Of a stretch of DNA of 64,000 nucleotides, positions 31,875 to 41,670 are shown one piece after another; within the stretch, counting starts at the first letter, position 1, and every line of letters starts with the position of its first letter. Under the pieces are notes generated by a model that saw nothing but the letters and a program-made list of their open reading frames with translations, ran no database searches and had not been told where the DNA came from. A program made the position numbers and the translations under genes. This stretch comes from Farysia itapuensis. Lineage: Eukaryota > Basidiomycota > Ustilaginomycetes > Ustilaginales > Ustilaginaceae. Location: the NCBI GenBank assembly GCA_023212645.1, contig JALBYC010000020.1:62001-126000 (forward strand), written 5' to 3'.

Positions 31875-32055
31875 CGTTGGCAAGTGAAGGTGGTTGAAAG
31901 GGCGGTAGATTGCACGGACCCTGGATACTATTTGCTCGATTTGTGATTGTGTCAGGTTGTCAATTGTCAGCCCTCGCACAAAGGAATTTCGCAGTATACC
32001 TCGAAAGCGCTCTTGTCTTCCTCACCTCCTGCTCTTCCTCGAGTGCACATGGCCA

Positions 32056-34752
32056 ATGCCGTCCCATACCTCTCTGTCTCTGGGTGTTTTGACAGACTCG
32101 CATCTCATCAACACACCGTCCACTTCATCAGACTCTGCCACGCGTCCCAAACTCGCGCATAAAAGATCCGTCAAGTCGATCAGTCGCTCGTACGAGGTAG
32201 CTGCCGACTCACCTCCGTCGCGTTCTCCTTCCCCTTCTCCTATCGATACGCAGGCGGCTGACAACGCGTCGCTATATCCTCCCTCTGAGGTCGCGAGTGC
32301 TGCTCGACGATCTTCCCTCTTGCTGGCAAGTGGGACCTATCCTTCTACGCTAGTGTCGACCCCGCCTCGTCGCAGCTCGCCCTCTCTGATCAAGAATCAA
32401 GGTGTGCCCACACGCTCGCCTTCCATTCGGCTAGCCAGCGGCTCCTATCCATCGACGCTTCAGCCACCATCGCGCAAAACATCGTCATCTTCGCTGCGGC
32501 CGCTGCCTTCCCCGCCAACGCTCGTCGCTCCTGCCGATATGGTTTCTGATACCGTCGCGCATAGTCACGACGAAGACCAAGGCTTGTTCGAAGCCATGGA
32601 CGATGTGGCAGATCTGAGTCCATCTCATTCCAAATACTCGTCGGCAGAGGAGCCGCCAGTGGATCTCAGCAAACTCTCTCTGGCAGAACGGAGAGAGCAT
32701 TCACGGCGTCACTCACGCATTCACCATCGTAACCTCAGCGTCTTCTTCCCACAGCCTGGCACCGACGCAGAATCCGAAGCTGACCAGGCAAAGGCGCGCG
32801 AACTGTACGATCAGAGTAGCAGCAATCACGTTGTCGACATCTCCAATGCCGAATCAGCTTCCAATGTTCATCGTCGTATGGGTAGCGGTAATCGACCTCA
32901 AATCACTGTAAGCACCGATGCGACCACCCTCTCGCCTCGATCTGCTCAGGCTGCCGCGTTTCAGGACAATGAGGTCCACCATGGCCATACTCAGCATGCG
33001 GCAGATCTCAGTCCGAGTCCCTCAAAAAGTCGACGCGGTCACCATCATCGTCACAGTGTCGCCATGTTTGACTCTGCCTACAGCGCTCAGGAGACTCCCA
33101 TGGTGAAATCCGCTTCTTCTGCCTCTCACTACTCTGATGCTCCCTCTACACCTCATCGGGATCGTTTTGCAGAGCCGCACGTCACGCACCATCATCACCA
33201 TCATCACGATACAAAACGCTCGCTCCACTCGCGCACCGTCTCGGCATTGGGTCATATTCCTCAAACCTCCCGGCCACTCATGCTTTTTGGCGTGTCCCAC
33301 TTTGGTTTGGGGGCTGCACTTTGGGTGGCTGGTCAGGAAGCCGACTCACTCGCCGCGACTGGTTTGGGATATCTGGTTGTGTTTGACGCAATGGGCATTT
33401 TGGGCAGCGCCATTGCCGATTGGGCAAGCGAATGGGAGCAACACGCTAGCGACCTTCGGAGACGCACTGGCAAGACAGAAGGCATCAGCCTGCGTCGACC
33501 GTACGGCACACATCGAGTGGCTACACTGCTGCAATTCGTCCAGACAATCTACCTGCTGTTTGCCAGTGTCTATGTGCTCAAAGAGTCCATCGAACACGCC
33601 CTGCTTCAGGGAAGCGAGAGCGGCGCACCTGTGTCCGAGTCTGCGTCTGGTCACGAGCACTCGCACGCGCACGCGGAGCGTCCTATGGGCGTGGAAATGC
33701 CCAACTTTCTACTGATGCTGTCGTTGGCTGCATGTATTTTTTCCAACATCGTTATGGGTAACCATGCACGACTGGTCGCAGCGTGTGGTATCAACACGGC
33801 TGCAACGAGCGGCGGCCCCGGTGGCGTCAGGGCCGGTCATGGCCGGAGCGGCTCGGTTCTCATGCGGCCCTCTGCTCTGGCATCGCCACTGTTGGCTTTG
33901 CTCGCGAATCCATTTAGTCTGACTGTACTCTTCTTTTGCGCCACGTTGCTGTTCGCTGGCGTCACAATGCCGCCAATGCAAGTGGCGGCGTTGGACAAGG
34001 TGCTCGCCGGTTTAGAGTCGGTCTCGATGTTTTACGTCGCATACCCGGCGTCGGTTGCGCTGGGCAGGGTGTTGCTGCAGACAGCGCCTGACGGCACGTC
34101 ACCTGCCAAGCAACAATTGACACGCGCTCTGCGGACGGTGGAGGAACATCCGCTCGTTTCCTACGTGGCACCTCCATCGTTGTGGCAGCTGACACCGCCA
34201 ACTTCGTCGCATACCGAGCCTGGCGTTCTAGCCGGCGGCGGGGGTAGAGCTGCATCCGGACAGGGCCGCGGCATCCACTACGGCAGCAAAACGGCCTCGC
34301 TCATCGCCTCTGTCACCGTCTTCCTCAAGCCCGAGGCTGCAGAGCAGGACTGTTTCGAGATGACCAAATGGGTGTGGGAACGCTTGGCGCCCAGCATTGG
34401 CGCTGGAAGAGGTCTCCTTGCTGGCGAAATGCTCCGTGGCGCATTACGAGCCGGAGAACTCACCGTCAGTGTCAGGCGGGAAGACCATCACGATGACGGA
34501 AGGGATGTTCACTTTGCCAGCGCACACGATCACCACCATCACGACCACGATCATAACCACGCCCATTCTCACGGACATAAGCACGACAACCAATCCCACG
34601 GCCATACTCACGATCACACCCACAGCCACGATCACACCCACAGCCACGATTATGCACATGACCAAAGCCACACGCATTCCCACCAGCATGCTCACGACCA
34701 CAAGCATGGATGTAGCACGCATTCCCACCACCACCACCACCATCACCACTAG
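32056..34752 (+). CDS. ZRG17: Zrg17-like CDF zinc transporter subunit with His-rich tail
   Basis: 898 residues, intronless. The first 400 or so residues are Ser/Pro/His-rich and disordered. The membrane region (about 405-680) has six predicted spans: LMLFGVSHFGLGAALWVAG, LGYLVVFDAMGILGSAIADW, the RPYGTHRVATLLQFVQTIY block, LLMLSLAACIFSNIV, LTVLFFCATLLFAGV and LESVSMFYVAYPASVALG. The HxxxD/DxxxD zinc residues of active CDF pumps are absent from spans 2 and 5, as in yeast Zrg17 and human ZnT6, which work as partners of a catalytic subunit (Msc2/ZnT5) at the ER/Golgi. The last 75 or so residues are about half His (34520-34752). An out-of-frame ATG at 32049 starts an overlapping 37-codon frame. 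The exact start is uncertain. Confidence 0.8.
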   Translation: MPSHTSLSLGVLTDSHLINTPSTSSDSATRPKLAHKRSVKSISRSYEVAADSPPSRSPSPSPIDTQAADNASLYPPSEVASAARRSSLLLASGTYPSTLVSTPPRRSSPSLIKNQGVPTRSPSIRLASGSYPSTLQPPSRKTSSSSLRPLPSPPTLVAPADMVSDTVAHSHDEDQGLFEAMDDVADLSPSHSKYSSAEEPPVDLSKLSLAERREHSRRHSRIHHRNLSVFFPQPGTDAESEADQAKARELYDQSSSNHVVDISNAESASNVHRRMGSGNRPQITVSTDATTLSPRSAQAAAFQDNEVHHGHTQHAADLSPSPSKSRRGHHHRHSVAMFDSAYSAQETPMVKSASSASHYSDAPSTPHRDRFAEPHVTHHHHHHHDTKRSLHSRTVSALGHIPQTSRPLMLFGVSHFGLGAALWVAGQEADSLAATGLGYLVVFDAMGILGSAIADWASEWEQHASDLRRRTGKTEGISLRRPYGTHRVATLLQFVQTIYLLFASVYVLKESIEHALLQGSESGAPVSESASGHEHSHAHAERPMGVEMPNFLLMLSLAACIFSNIVMGNHARLVAACGINTAATSGGPGGVRAGHGRSGSVLMRPSALASPLLALLANPFSLTVLFFCATLLFAGVTMPPMQVAALDKVLAGLESVSMFYVAYPASVALGRVLLQTAPDGTSPAKQQLTRALRTVEEHPLVSYVAPPSLWQLTPPTSSHTEPGVLAGGGGRAASGQGRGIHYGSKTASLIASVTVFLKPEAAEQDCFEMTKWVWERLAPSIGAGRGLLAGEMLRGALRAGELTVSVRREDHHDDGRDVHFASAHDHHHHDHDHNHAHSHGHKHDNQSHGHTHDHTHSHDHTHSHDYAHDQSHTHSHQHAHDHKHGCSTHSHHHHHHHH
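34609..34644 (+). repeat. 18-base tandem repeat in the His-rich tail
   Basis: Two exact 18-base copies (CACGATCACACCCACAGC) encoding HDHTHS, inside a longer imperfect CAC/CAT array at 34520-34752. This suggests expansion by slippage or unequal exchange. Confidence 0.85.
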
Positions 34753-34860
34753 ACAGTCCAGTCGAATAGATTTGACTTTTTGCGCATTTGCACGTGCCAA
34801 AGAGGTGCGCAGATGCCAGATCGGATCGTCGGAATCTTGATTTTGATTAGATCGAAGAAA

Positions 34861-34867
34861 TGAGTCA
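34861..34867. promoter_or_regulatory. Gcn4/Cpc1-type site upstream of HIS1
   Basis: TGAGTCA, the exact AP-1/Gcn4 consensus, 91 bases before the HIS1 ATG in the short (205-base) ZRG17-HIS1 spacer. General amino-acid control of HIS1 through this element is established in yeast; its use here is inference. Confidence 0.6.
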
Positions 34868-34957
34868 ATAAGTGCGTTGAGAAGAAAAGAAAAAGATTGC
34901 CGTCGAGCCAACCAACACTTGGCACTCTTCCATCATCCACATTTGCTGCACACAGAC

Positions 34958-35935
34958 ATGTCGAACCTGCTCAGTGCCGAGAACCTGGCGGGGCGACTGC
35001 TGTTTGCCATCCCGAAAAAGGGTCGTCTGTACGAAAAGTGTCTCGAGATCTTGGCGGGGGCGGATATCCAGTTCAAGCGACAGCACAGGTTGGACGTAGC
35101 TCTGGTGCAGAACTTACCCATTGCACTCGTCTTTCTCCCAGCCGCTGACATTCCACGCTATGTCGGTGAAGGAAACGTCGATCTGGGCATCACGGGCCAG
35201 GACATGATCCGCGAGGCTGGTGAACGTGTCTCGAGCCTCATCACGGAAGAATTGCCGCTAGGCTTCGGCAAGTGCTCGCTGCAGATTCAGATCCCAGATC
35301 CCACACTCGAGCCAAATCGCGGCAAGAATGTAACGTGCGAGCAGGATCTGGTCGGCAAAAAGGTGGCTACCAGCTTTGACTATCTCGCGGGAGAATACTT
35401 TGCCAAGCTGGATGCTCAAGTTACGGAACAGCGACGAAAGGAGGGGACGTTGGGACCCAACGAGACGCTCAAGACCCAGATCGACTACGTGGGAGGCTCG
35501 GTGGAAGCGGCCTGCGCCCTTGGTCTGGCTGACGGTATTGTGGATCTGGTCGAAAGCGGTGAGACCATGCGTGCCTGCGGTCTATCGGCACTTACCACGC
35601 TTCTCAAGTCGGAAGCAGTCTTGTTGCGGTCGACCATACCCCACCCACGATCCAACACGGACCTCATCACCCTCATCTCTTCACGCATTCGAGGTGTCAT
35701 TGCCGCATCCAGATACGTCCTCTGCCAGTACAACGTGCAGAAGAAGGATCTGAAAGACGCCCTACTCATCACTCCCGGCAGACGCGCAGCCACCGTCAGC
35801 CCACTCGAAGAACCAGACTGGAACGCAGTCTCCTCCATGGTCCTCAAATCCGACCTCGCCACCATCATGGACAGACTAGAAGCCATCGGTGCATCCGACA
35901 TCCTCATCGTAGGCATCAACAACTGTCGTGTCTAA
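34958..35935 (+). CDS. HIS1: ATP phosphoribosyltransferase
   Basis: 325 residues, intronless. HisG long form: N-terminal GRLLFAIPKKGRLYEKCLEIL, EGNVDLGITGQDMI, the PRPP-binding region around DYVGGSVEAACALGLADGIVDLVESG (about 174-199), and a C-terminal His-feedback ACT-like domain (about 230-325: SSRIRGVIAASRYVLCQYNV ... SDILIVGINNCRV). Known role: the first committed step of histidine synthesis, ATP + PRPP to phosphoribosyl-ATP, inhibited by His. The ATG at 34958 matches the family start; the upstream frame back to 34877 has no ATG. Convergent with ENT3 (105 bases). Confidence 0.96.
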   Translation: MSNLLSAENLAGRLLFAIPKKGRLYEKCLEILAGADIQFKRQHRLDVALVQNLPIALVFLPAADIPRYVGEGNVDLGITGQDMIREAGERVSSLITEELPLGFGKCSLQIQIPDPTLEPNRGKNVTCEQDLVGKKVATSFDYLAGEYFAKLDAQVTEQRRKEGTLGPNETLKTQIDYVGGSVEAACALGLADGIVDLVESGETMRACGLSALTTLLKSEAVLLRSTIPHPRSNTDLITLISSRIRGVIAASRYVLCQYNVQKKDLKDALLITPGRRAATVSPLEEPDWNAVSSMVLKSDLATIMDRLEAIGASDILIVGINNCRV

Positions 35936-36040
35936 TTTTCTCCCGCCGTCCTGGTACTTTTTTGTTCACATACACACAGCAACATCTTTGAAAACATCTA
36001 CATCGCACCAGAACAAAGAAAGACTGCAGGATCTGCGTGC

Positions 36041-37614
36041 CTAGAGCAGATCAAAGATATCCTGCTTTTTGCCACTGCTGCCCCCGTTTGGTGTTGTGTT
36101 GGCGTTGTAAGCAGGAGCCGCTGGTTTCGCCGCGCCAAAGAGGGCACTTGAGCTTTGGTTCTTGGCCATCTCGGCCATCGACATTTTCTGTTTGCCTGCG
36201 GTGCTGGACTTGCCGGAGGACGAAGCCCAGAGATCGTCAAAGTTGAAAGAGGTGTTGGTCGCCGCAGCTGGACGTGTAGGTTGCGTTGTTGACGGAGACG
36301 TCACTGAGGGCGTCGAGGCGGGGGATGGCTTGCTCGGCGCCATGGTCTTGGAAGCACTGGAGCCGAGGAAGTCGAATTGTGCTGGCTTAGGCGGCGCAGC
36401 GGAAGTGGTCGGGGTGGGTGCCATCTTGCTGGGAGCAACGACGGCAGCAGGCGCGGCTTGGAAGTCGTCAAAGTCGTCGCCGAAAGCGTCTATGGGCGCA
36501 GCCGCCGAGGGCGCAGCTGCAGACGTGGACGTCGATGCAGACGCGGCTGGCTGATCATCTTCGTCATCAAAGCTAAACAGATCTGCCACTTTGACTTCCT
36601 CCTTCTTTGGAGCGGATTTGGACTTGTGGCCGTGATTGATGCTACCACTGCCGCCTCGAACGGTACTAGAGCTTGGCTTTGGTCGTTCTGGTTGAGCCTC
36701 TTCGTAGTCTCCCGCGTCGTACTCTTCAAAGCTTTCTCGTCCGACTGCTTCGCCACCGCCAAAGCTGCTGCGTCCAGCGCCACTGCCCACGCCGCCCGTC
36801 GCGTGGAAACTATCGCTGCCGAATCCTCCGTAGCGACCAGTTCCGCTGCCTGGGACAAACTCATTGTTGCCACCACCCGTGTACTTGGTCTTGTTGGCGC
36901 GCGCCTTTCGTCGTTCTTGCCGGATACGGTCTACGTCGGACAACATATCCGAAAGCTCCTTTGCACGGTTACGCACATTGATCCCTTGATCTTTGCCCTT
37001 TTCGTCAATGTAGTGAAAGTTGCGCAGGATCTTGATCGTGGCCAAGTGCGAGCGAGCGTCGTCAACGACACGCTCGGAGCCATGCTTGATGAGATACTCG
37101 AGCAGCTGCAGAGCCTGACCAAGCGAAAACAACTCCACGTTAGGGAAACGGACAAGCGCTAAAAGGTCCACCGATATATCTTACCTTGTAGATCTGTCTC
37201 CATTCTCGGGCCTCCTTTTCCATAAAGCGACGGTAGATAGTGGGCATAATCTCGTTAAAGTCCTGGAAGTTCTGAGTTGCTGCAGCAATCTCCTGCATCA
37301 GAGTAGAGCTCGCTCCCCTGTATTGCCAATGTGCTCGCCAATGTCAGATATGAGGAAAACGACGGGAAAGGCGCGAGACAACGTACCATGGGTCATCGTT
37401 GGTGGCCTCGTCGACTTTTGCTTCAATCTCGCTCACGTTCAGCGCGTAGTTTCTGGCTGAACGGTACAGCGACTTGACATCGTACATGGTCAAGTTCGCA
37501 AGCTTGCTGCCGCTGTTTTGTGCGAAGCAGATTCAGTTGTGCGATGCAGATTCAGTATCAGTGGCTGAACACTCGACGTGCTAACGGCTGCACCTACATA
37601 TCATCGAGATCCAT
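36041..37614 (-). CDS. ENT3: Epsin-related clathrin adaptor, Ent3/epsinR type
   Basis: Four exons: 37598-37614 (17 nt), 37387-37512, 37185-37317 and 36041-37114, 449 residues. Introns are 85, 69 and 70 nt. ENTH domain (about 8-150): LANLTMYDVKSLYRSARNY, NDDPWGASSTLMQEIA, EWRQIYK/ALQLLEYLIKHG and FHYIDEKGKDQGINVRNRAK, very close to yeast Ent3. The tail is Gly/Ser/Ala-rich, with acidic-Phe motifs FGDDFDDFQ (GGA/AP-1 ear binding type) and the C-terminal DIFDLL (clathrin-box-like). Known role: PI-binding adaptor for trans-Golgi/endosome SNARE and cargo sorting. Codons split by introns (DDPW|G and others) restore conserved residues, which supports the model. Confidence 0.92.
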
Positions 37615-37928
37615 CTTGACGAGTTTTGAGCGAAAGGGGAAACGATACCTTTTGGTAGGTTGAGGAAGAAGGTCGGTCACGATTCGTCGAAATCCGGCTC
37701 ACGTACGTGCATCGCATTCGGGTCCGTGTGTTACTTTGGCTCAAATTGTGATTGGCGCGCGAAAATTGGGATTCCCGCCAACTTGAAATATTCTTGCCGC
37801 AATTCAATCCATCTCACCGAATTCGGCTGGTTCTTCTCAACACACAAGGGGTCCAAGCATAGGCATATCTACGTTTCTGGCAAGCTTGATGACAGGGATG
37901 AATGAGAGGGTAAAGAAGGTAGGGCGGA
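37615..37928. promoter_or_regulatory. ENT3 promoter / MAS1 3' flank
   Basis: 314 bases between ENT3 (upstream side) and the MAS1 stop, both minus strand. Nothing beyond short random frames was recognised. Confidence 0.45.
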
Positions 37929-39431
37929 TTACCAGACCATGCTGCTCAAGTCTGAGCGGATTCGGTTGTAGTCGAGAATGCCCTCGGTCTGGCCGTGAGC
38001 AGCGAGCGCCAGATCGGCGTCCCAGAGGTAGGTGCGTGCGACACGCTGGATGTCCTTGGTGCCGATCGCGTCAATGGCCGTCTGAATCTCTTGCGGCGTG
38101 TATCGCTTTCCGGCAGTAACAAGCTGGCGTCCAATGTCTTCGGCAATGGCCGTGGTACCGTCCAGGCCGAGCAACAAGCTGGCCTTGAGCTGTGCCTTGG
38201 CACGTTCCACCTCTCCTTCAGTGGGAGCAGTGCTCATTCGCTGCCATTCGCGGAGGGTAAAGTGAATCAAGTCGTCCAGTTGCAAAAAGTTTTCCGAAAC
38301 CATGTAGACACCCCAGAGACCTGTGTCGGAGTAGGAGGTGGAGAAGTGCATGTACGAGTTGGCGAGGTTGTTGGACGAGACAATGTGCGACAGTCGAGAG
38401 GAGAGCAATGGGCTGGAGCCGAGCGATCGATCCCAGTTGCCCATGATGGACTGCAAGACCAGCATGGCAAAGTAGTCGGGCGACTTCCACGAAACACCTT
38501 CCACGGCAATCGCAAAGTTGCACGTGGGCGACGTGTCGTCACGGATTCGCACTTCAGAGCCAACAAATGTAGTCTTGGGCGAAGACGACTGTCCGAGCTT
38601 GATCGGGTTGGAGCTCACTGGCAGGTTGCCAAAGTGCTGCTCGGCAAGCTTGACAAGGGCATCATGCTCAATGCCACCCGCACCAACCAAAACCATTCGG
38701 TCGGCAGAGTAGTTGGTCTTGATGTACTGTGCCAAATCTTCTCGCTTGATGCTGAGAATGTTTTGCTTGGGTCCCAAGATAGTTCGTCCCAATGGCTGGC
38801 CCTGGAAGGCAACGGCGTGCAAGTGATCAAACACGACTTCCTCCTTGAGTTTGTCCACCTCTTCCTGCTCACGCAGAATGACATCCCTTTCGCGCTCAAC
38901 TGCCGAGCTCTCCAGCTTCGAGTTCTGGAGAATATCCGAGATGATGTCAACGGCCTTGTCAACGTCTTTTCGGAAGGCCTTGGCGTAGTAGACTGTCTGC
39001 TCGCGGGATGTGTAGGCATTCAAGTGAGCACCAAGGTTCTCCACTTCAAGCTCAAGAGCGTGCTGCGATCGCTTGTTGGTACCTGATGGATCAAGAGCGT
39101 CAAGTCAGTAGAAGCGCTACGAGGGACGGAAAATCATAAGCAACCTACCTTTGAAGGCCATGTGTTCAAGGAAGTGTGCAGTACCGTTGGTCTTGTCGGT
39201 CTCGGCTCGGGATCCAGCATCGATCCATACACCGACGGTCGCCGTCTGGGCAGATGGGTTGGATTCCGTTGCGACGGTCAGACCATTGGAAAGAGTGGTG
39301 GACTGGGTGATAGGGTGTCGAGATACGGCGGTAGCTAGGTTGCGCAGGCCAAATCTAGCCACCGTGGTCGGAACCTTTTGAGCCCGAGCAAGCCTCAGAG
39401 AGGACTGGGCAAACAGACGAGCAGCCGACAT
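37929..39431 (-). CDS. MAS1: Mitochondrial processing peptidase beta subunit
   Basis: Two exons: 39149-39431 and 37929-39082 (66-nt intron, GTAGGT...ATCAG), 478 residues. The N-terminus [18 protein letters not shown] is Arg/Ala/Ser-rich, a typical mitochondrial presequence. Inverted zinc-protease motif HFLEH at 86-90 (catalytic, so this is the beta rather than the alpha subunit), with the downstream acidic ligand region in [16 protein letters not shown]. Known role: the matrix heterodimer that removes presequences from imported proteins. The splice rebuilds HMAFKGTNKRS, which is invariant in the family. The C-terminal M16 half is complete. It is divergent from TRM82. Confidence 0.96.
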
Positions 39432-39784
39432 GGTGTATGTGAGCTTGGAAGCTTGTTGGAACAGAGGATGTTGGAGAGGAAACGACGACGACGAAAGGCG
39501 CTTTCCATACATTTGCTCGACAAGCAGCCGGCTGACTTCCTTCTGATATTCAACGATTACAAATCCGCTCGAAATCCAATTCACATTCCGGCTGCCTCCG
39601 TCCGATTTCTGCTTTTTTGATTATAATTTGCCCTCACGGACCCGAAGATCGTGATCGATTTGCGAAGCTTGTTCTCGTACGAGTCGTACTTCGCACGCCA
39701 AGAAGAAACGTCAAACATACACTATAGGATTTTTTTGGTTTGGAGGAGTGGAGTTCTTCTCACTCGCCATACCCGACACCAATC
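39432..39784. promoter_or_regulatory. Divergent promoter MAS1 / TRM82
   Basis: A 353-base spacer with an AT-rich element (TGATTATAATTTG, 39618-39630). No known operator was recognised. Confidence 0.45.
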
Positions 39785-41575
39785 ATGGCAGAAGCTGGAC
39801 CATCGAGTGTCTCGATGGCAAGTGCTCCAATACATTACATTGCTGCAGCACATCATTCCCAGACTGCCGTCTTTCTATCGGCCAATTTCGTTCAACTAAG
39901 TCAAACAAAGGCTGGATCAGACACCAACGTCCAATGCATTCCCACTCTGGTCAATGTACCGCAGTCTCTCAAGCCAGATCAATCCGATGCTGCTCGTTAC
40001 GCTCAGAACCCTCATATCAGCTTCGCAAGAGTTGCCGAGTTTTCACAGTCGGATCGATTTCTGGCGCTAACAGGCGACGACAAAGTGCTCCGTGTCTGGA
40101 AGCTGGACACTGGCGCTGATGGACAACTACACGGCTTTGGCCTTGGCAAGGAAGTACTGGTCAAGCATCTGCCAAAACGTGCCGCTATTCTGCACTGGAT
40201 GGATAGTGCGGAGGATACGACTACCGAAGAACTCGTGGTGGTCGATCGATTCGGAGATGTGCGGAGCTTCTTGCTCGACCCTTCCACCGTTGTCAACAGC
40301 GAAGCACCCTCTGGCCCTACCACTGCGGATGAGCAGGAGGAGATGGACTCACCCACTGACAGCTCAATGCAGATTCTTCTGGGCCATGTTGGAATGATCA
40401 CCAGCATGGCCTTTGTGCCCAGTCGCGATGCACCGCGGAATCCACCACCACTCATTATCACAGGCGACCGAGACGAGCACATCCGCATATCGAGATGGGG
40501 CCCACAACGAGCCGCCTACGTCATCGAAAGCTTTTTGCTCGGATCGCGTTCCTTTGTCGGCGCACTTGCGGTCGTGACCGACAGCAGTGGCTCTCAGCGA
40601 CTGATAAGCTCCGAAGGCGGTGAGAACTTGCGCGTGTGGTCTTTGCCCTCCTCGCATCCTTCCGGTCAAGAATGTCTTTCAATACATCCCATCAGGGCAG
40701 CTCTGGCTCCGCACGTGCTTGTTCGCGAGCGAGAAGAGCGAAAACGCGAGTCCAGAGTCTTGCAGGCGTCCAGCAAAAGAACAAACGCAAAGTCCAAGCA
40801 CGCCAATGATGGAACCACTCAGACGCGGCCTCCTGCAAGTCAGTACGGCACCGAGACTGGACCCACGACAGTCATCACCAGAATAGTGCCGTTTACCGGC
40901 GACGATGGCGAAACACGTCTATTGGTCGTGGTGGAAGGTGCATCTGCTTTCTTCAACTTGCCGTTATCCGCGCTTTTGGACTCGAGCAGCGAGACGCGCG
41001 ATGTCTGTGCCGCTGTGCAGATCACGCCAACGGAATTGCCGATCCTCAGCCTGGCTCTTCGCACCGATCCAGATTCAAAGGCCCTGACTGTGTTTGTCTC
41101 GCTGGACACGCGTGTCGAGTTTCGTCCAGAGAGCATGCCAGCAGACCAACCATTGACGGAAGCGCGCTCTTTTGAGTTCGTCAAAGGTCGATTCGAGCCG
41201 AACACTTCCGCTCTTCTCGAATCCATTCAGCCCGCATCGTCGAACGAGAACGAAAGTCGCGCGCAGCTGGATGCCGCGACAGCAGAGAACCTCTCGCTGT
41301 ACTCGGCCCTTACCACCTGGCCTAAGATCGAGACTCTCTCTTCTGCCGAAATTATCGCCACCCGATCCACCCGCAAAGGCCGATTCAACCACCCACTTGA
41401 CACCTCACTCATCGGTGTACAGGCTCCACAGTCAAAGGACGATGGGAAGGCGGATGACGACGAGCAGCGCCAAAAGCTCGTCAAGACTATGCAGGGCGGC
41501 AAGCGCGAGCGCGGACGTGAGCGTAACCGGGAAGCAATCCGTCAGGCCCAGCCAGCCTCCCAATCCAGCAATTAA
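39785..41575 (+). CDS. TRM82: tRNA (guanine-N7) methyltransferase non-catalytic WD40 subunit
   Basis: 596 residues, intronless. WD40 beta-propeller of the Trm82/WDR4 family: LTGDDKVLRVWKL, LVVVDRFGDVRSF, ILLGHVGMITSMAF, IITGDRDEHIRISRW, AYVIESFLLGSRSFVGAL and ISSEGGENLRVW. The DRDEHIR...ESFLLG block is diagnostic. Known role: stabilises Trm8 for m7G46 formation in tRNA variable loops, in the nucleus. A basic KRERGRERNRE stretch sits near the C-terminus, and the protein is longer than yeast Trm82 because of inserts. The start is the first ATG of the frame. It is convergent with SSP120 (95 bases). Confidence 0.9.
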   Translation: MAEAGPSSVSMASAPIHYIAAAHHSQTAVFLSANFVQLSQTKAGSDTNVQCIPTLVNVPQSLKPDQSDAARYAQNPHISFARVAEFSQSDRFLALTGDDKVLRVWKLDTGADGQLHGFGLGKEVLVKHLPKRAAILHWMDSAEDTTTEELVVVDRFGDVRSFLLDPSTVVNSEAPSGPTTADEQEEMDSPTDSSMQILLGHVGMITSMAFVPSRDAPRNPPPLIITGDRDEHIRISRWGPQRAAYVIESFLLGSRSFVGALAVVTDSSGSQRLISSEGGENLRVWSLPSSHPSGQECLSIHPIRAALAPHVLVREREERKRESRVLQASSKRTNAKSKHANDGTTQTRPPASQYGTETGPTTVITRIVPFTGDDGETRLLVVVEGASAFFNLPLSALLDSSSETRDVCAAVQITPTELPILSLALRTDPDSKALTVFVSLDTRVEFRPESMPADQPLTEARSFEFVKGRFEPNTSALLESIQPASSNENESRAQLDAATAENLSLYSALTTWPKIETLSSAEIIATRSTRKGRFNHPLDTSLIGVQAPQSKDDGKADDDEQRQKLVKTMQGGKRERGRERNREAIRQAQPASQSSN

Positions 41576-41670
41576 ACACCCTTCCTGCACGCACAACGCA
41601 CAACTCGCAAAGCAATCACAGACAGATTGGACTGGGTAGATGCTGTAATAATGCAAGGAATCGAGAGAGA

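Noticed and set aside
37995..39086. 363-codon open frame antisense to MAS1
   Set aside because: MAS1 is complete and conserved on the other strand; the antisense text has no recognisable motif.
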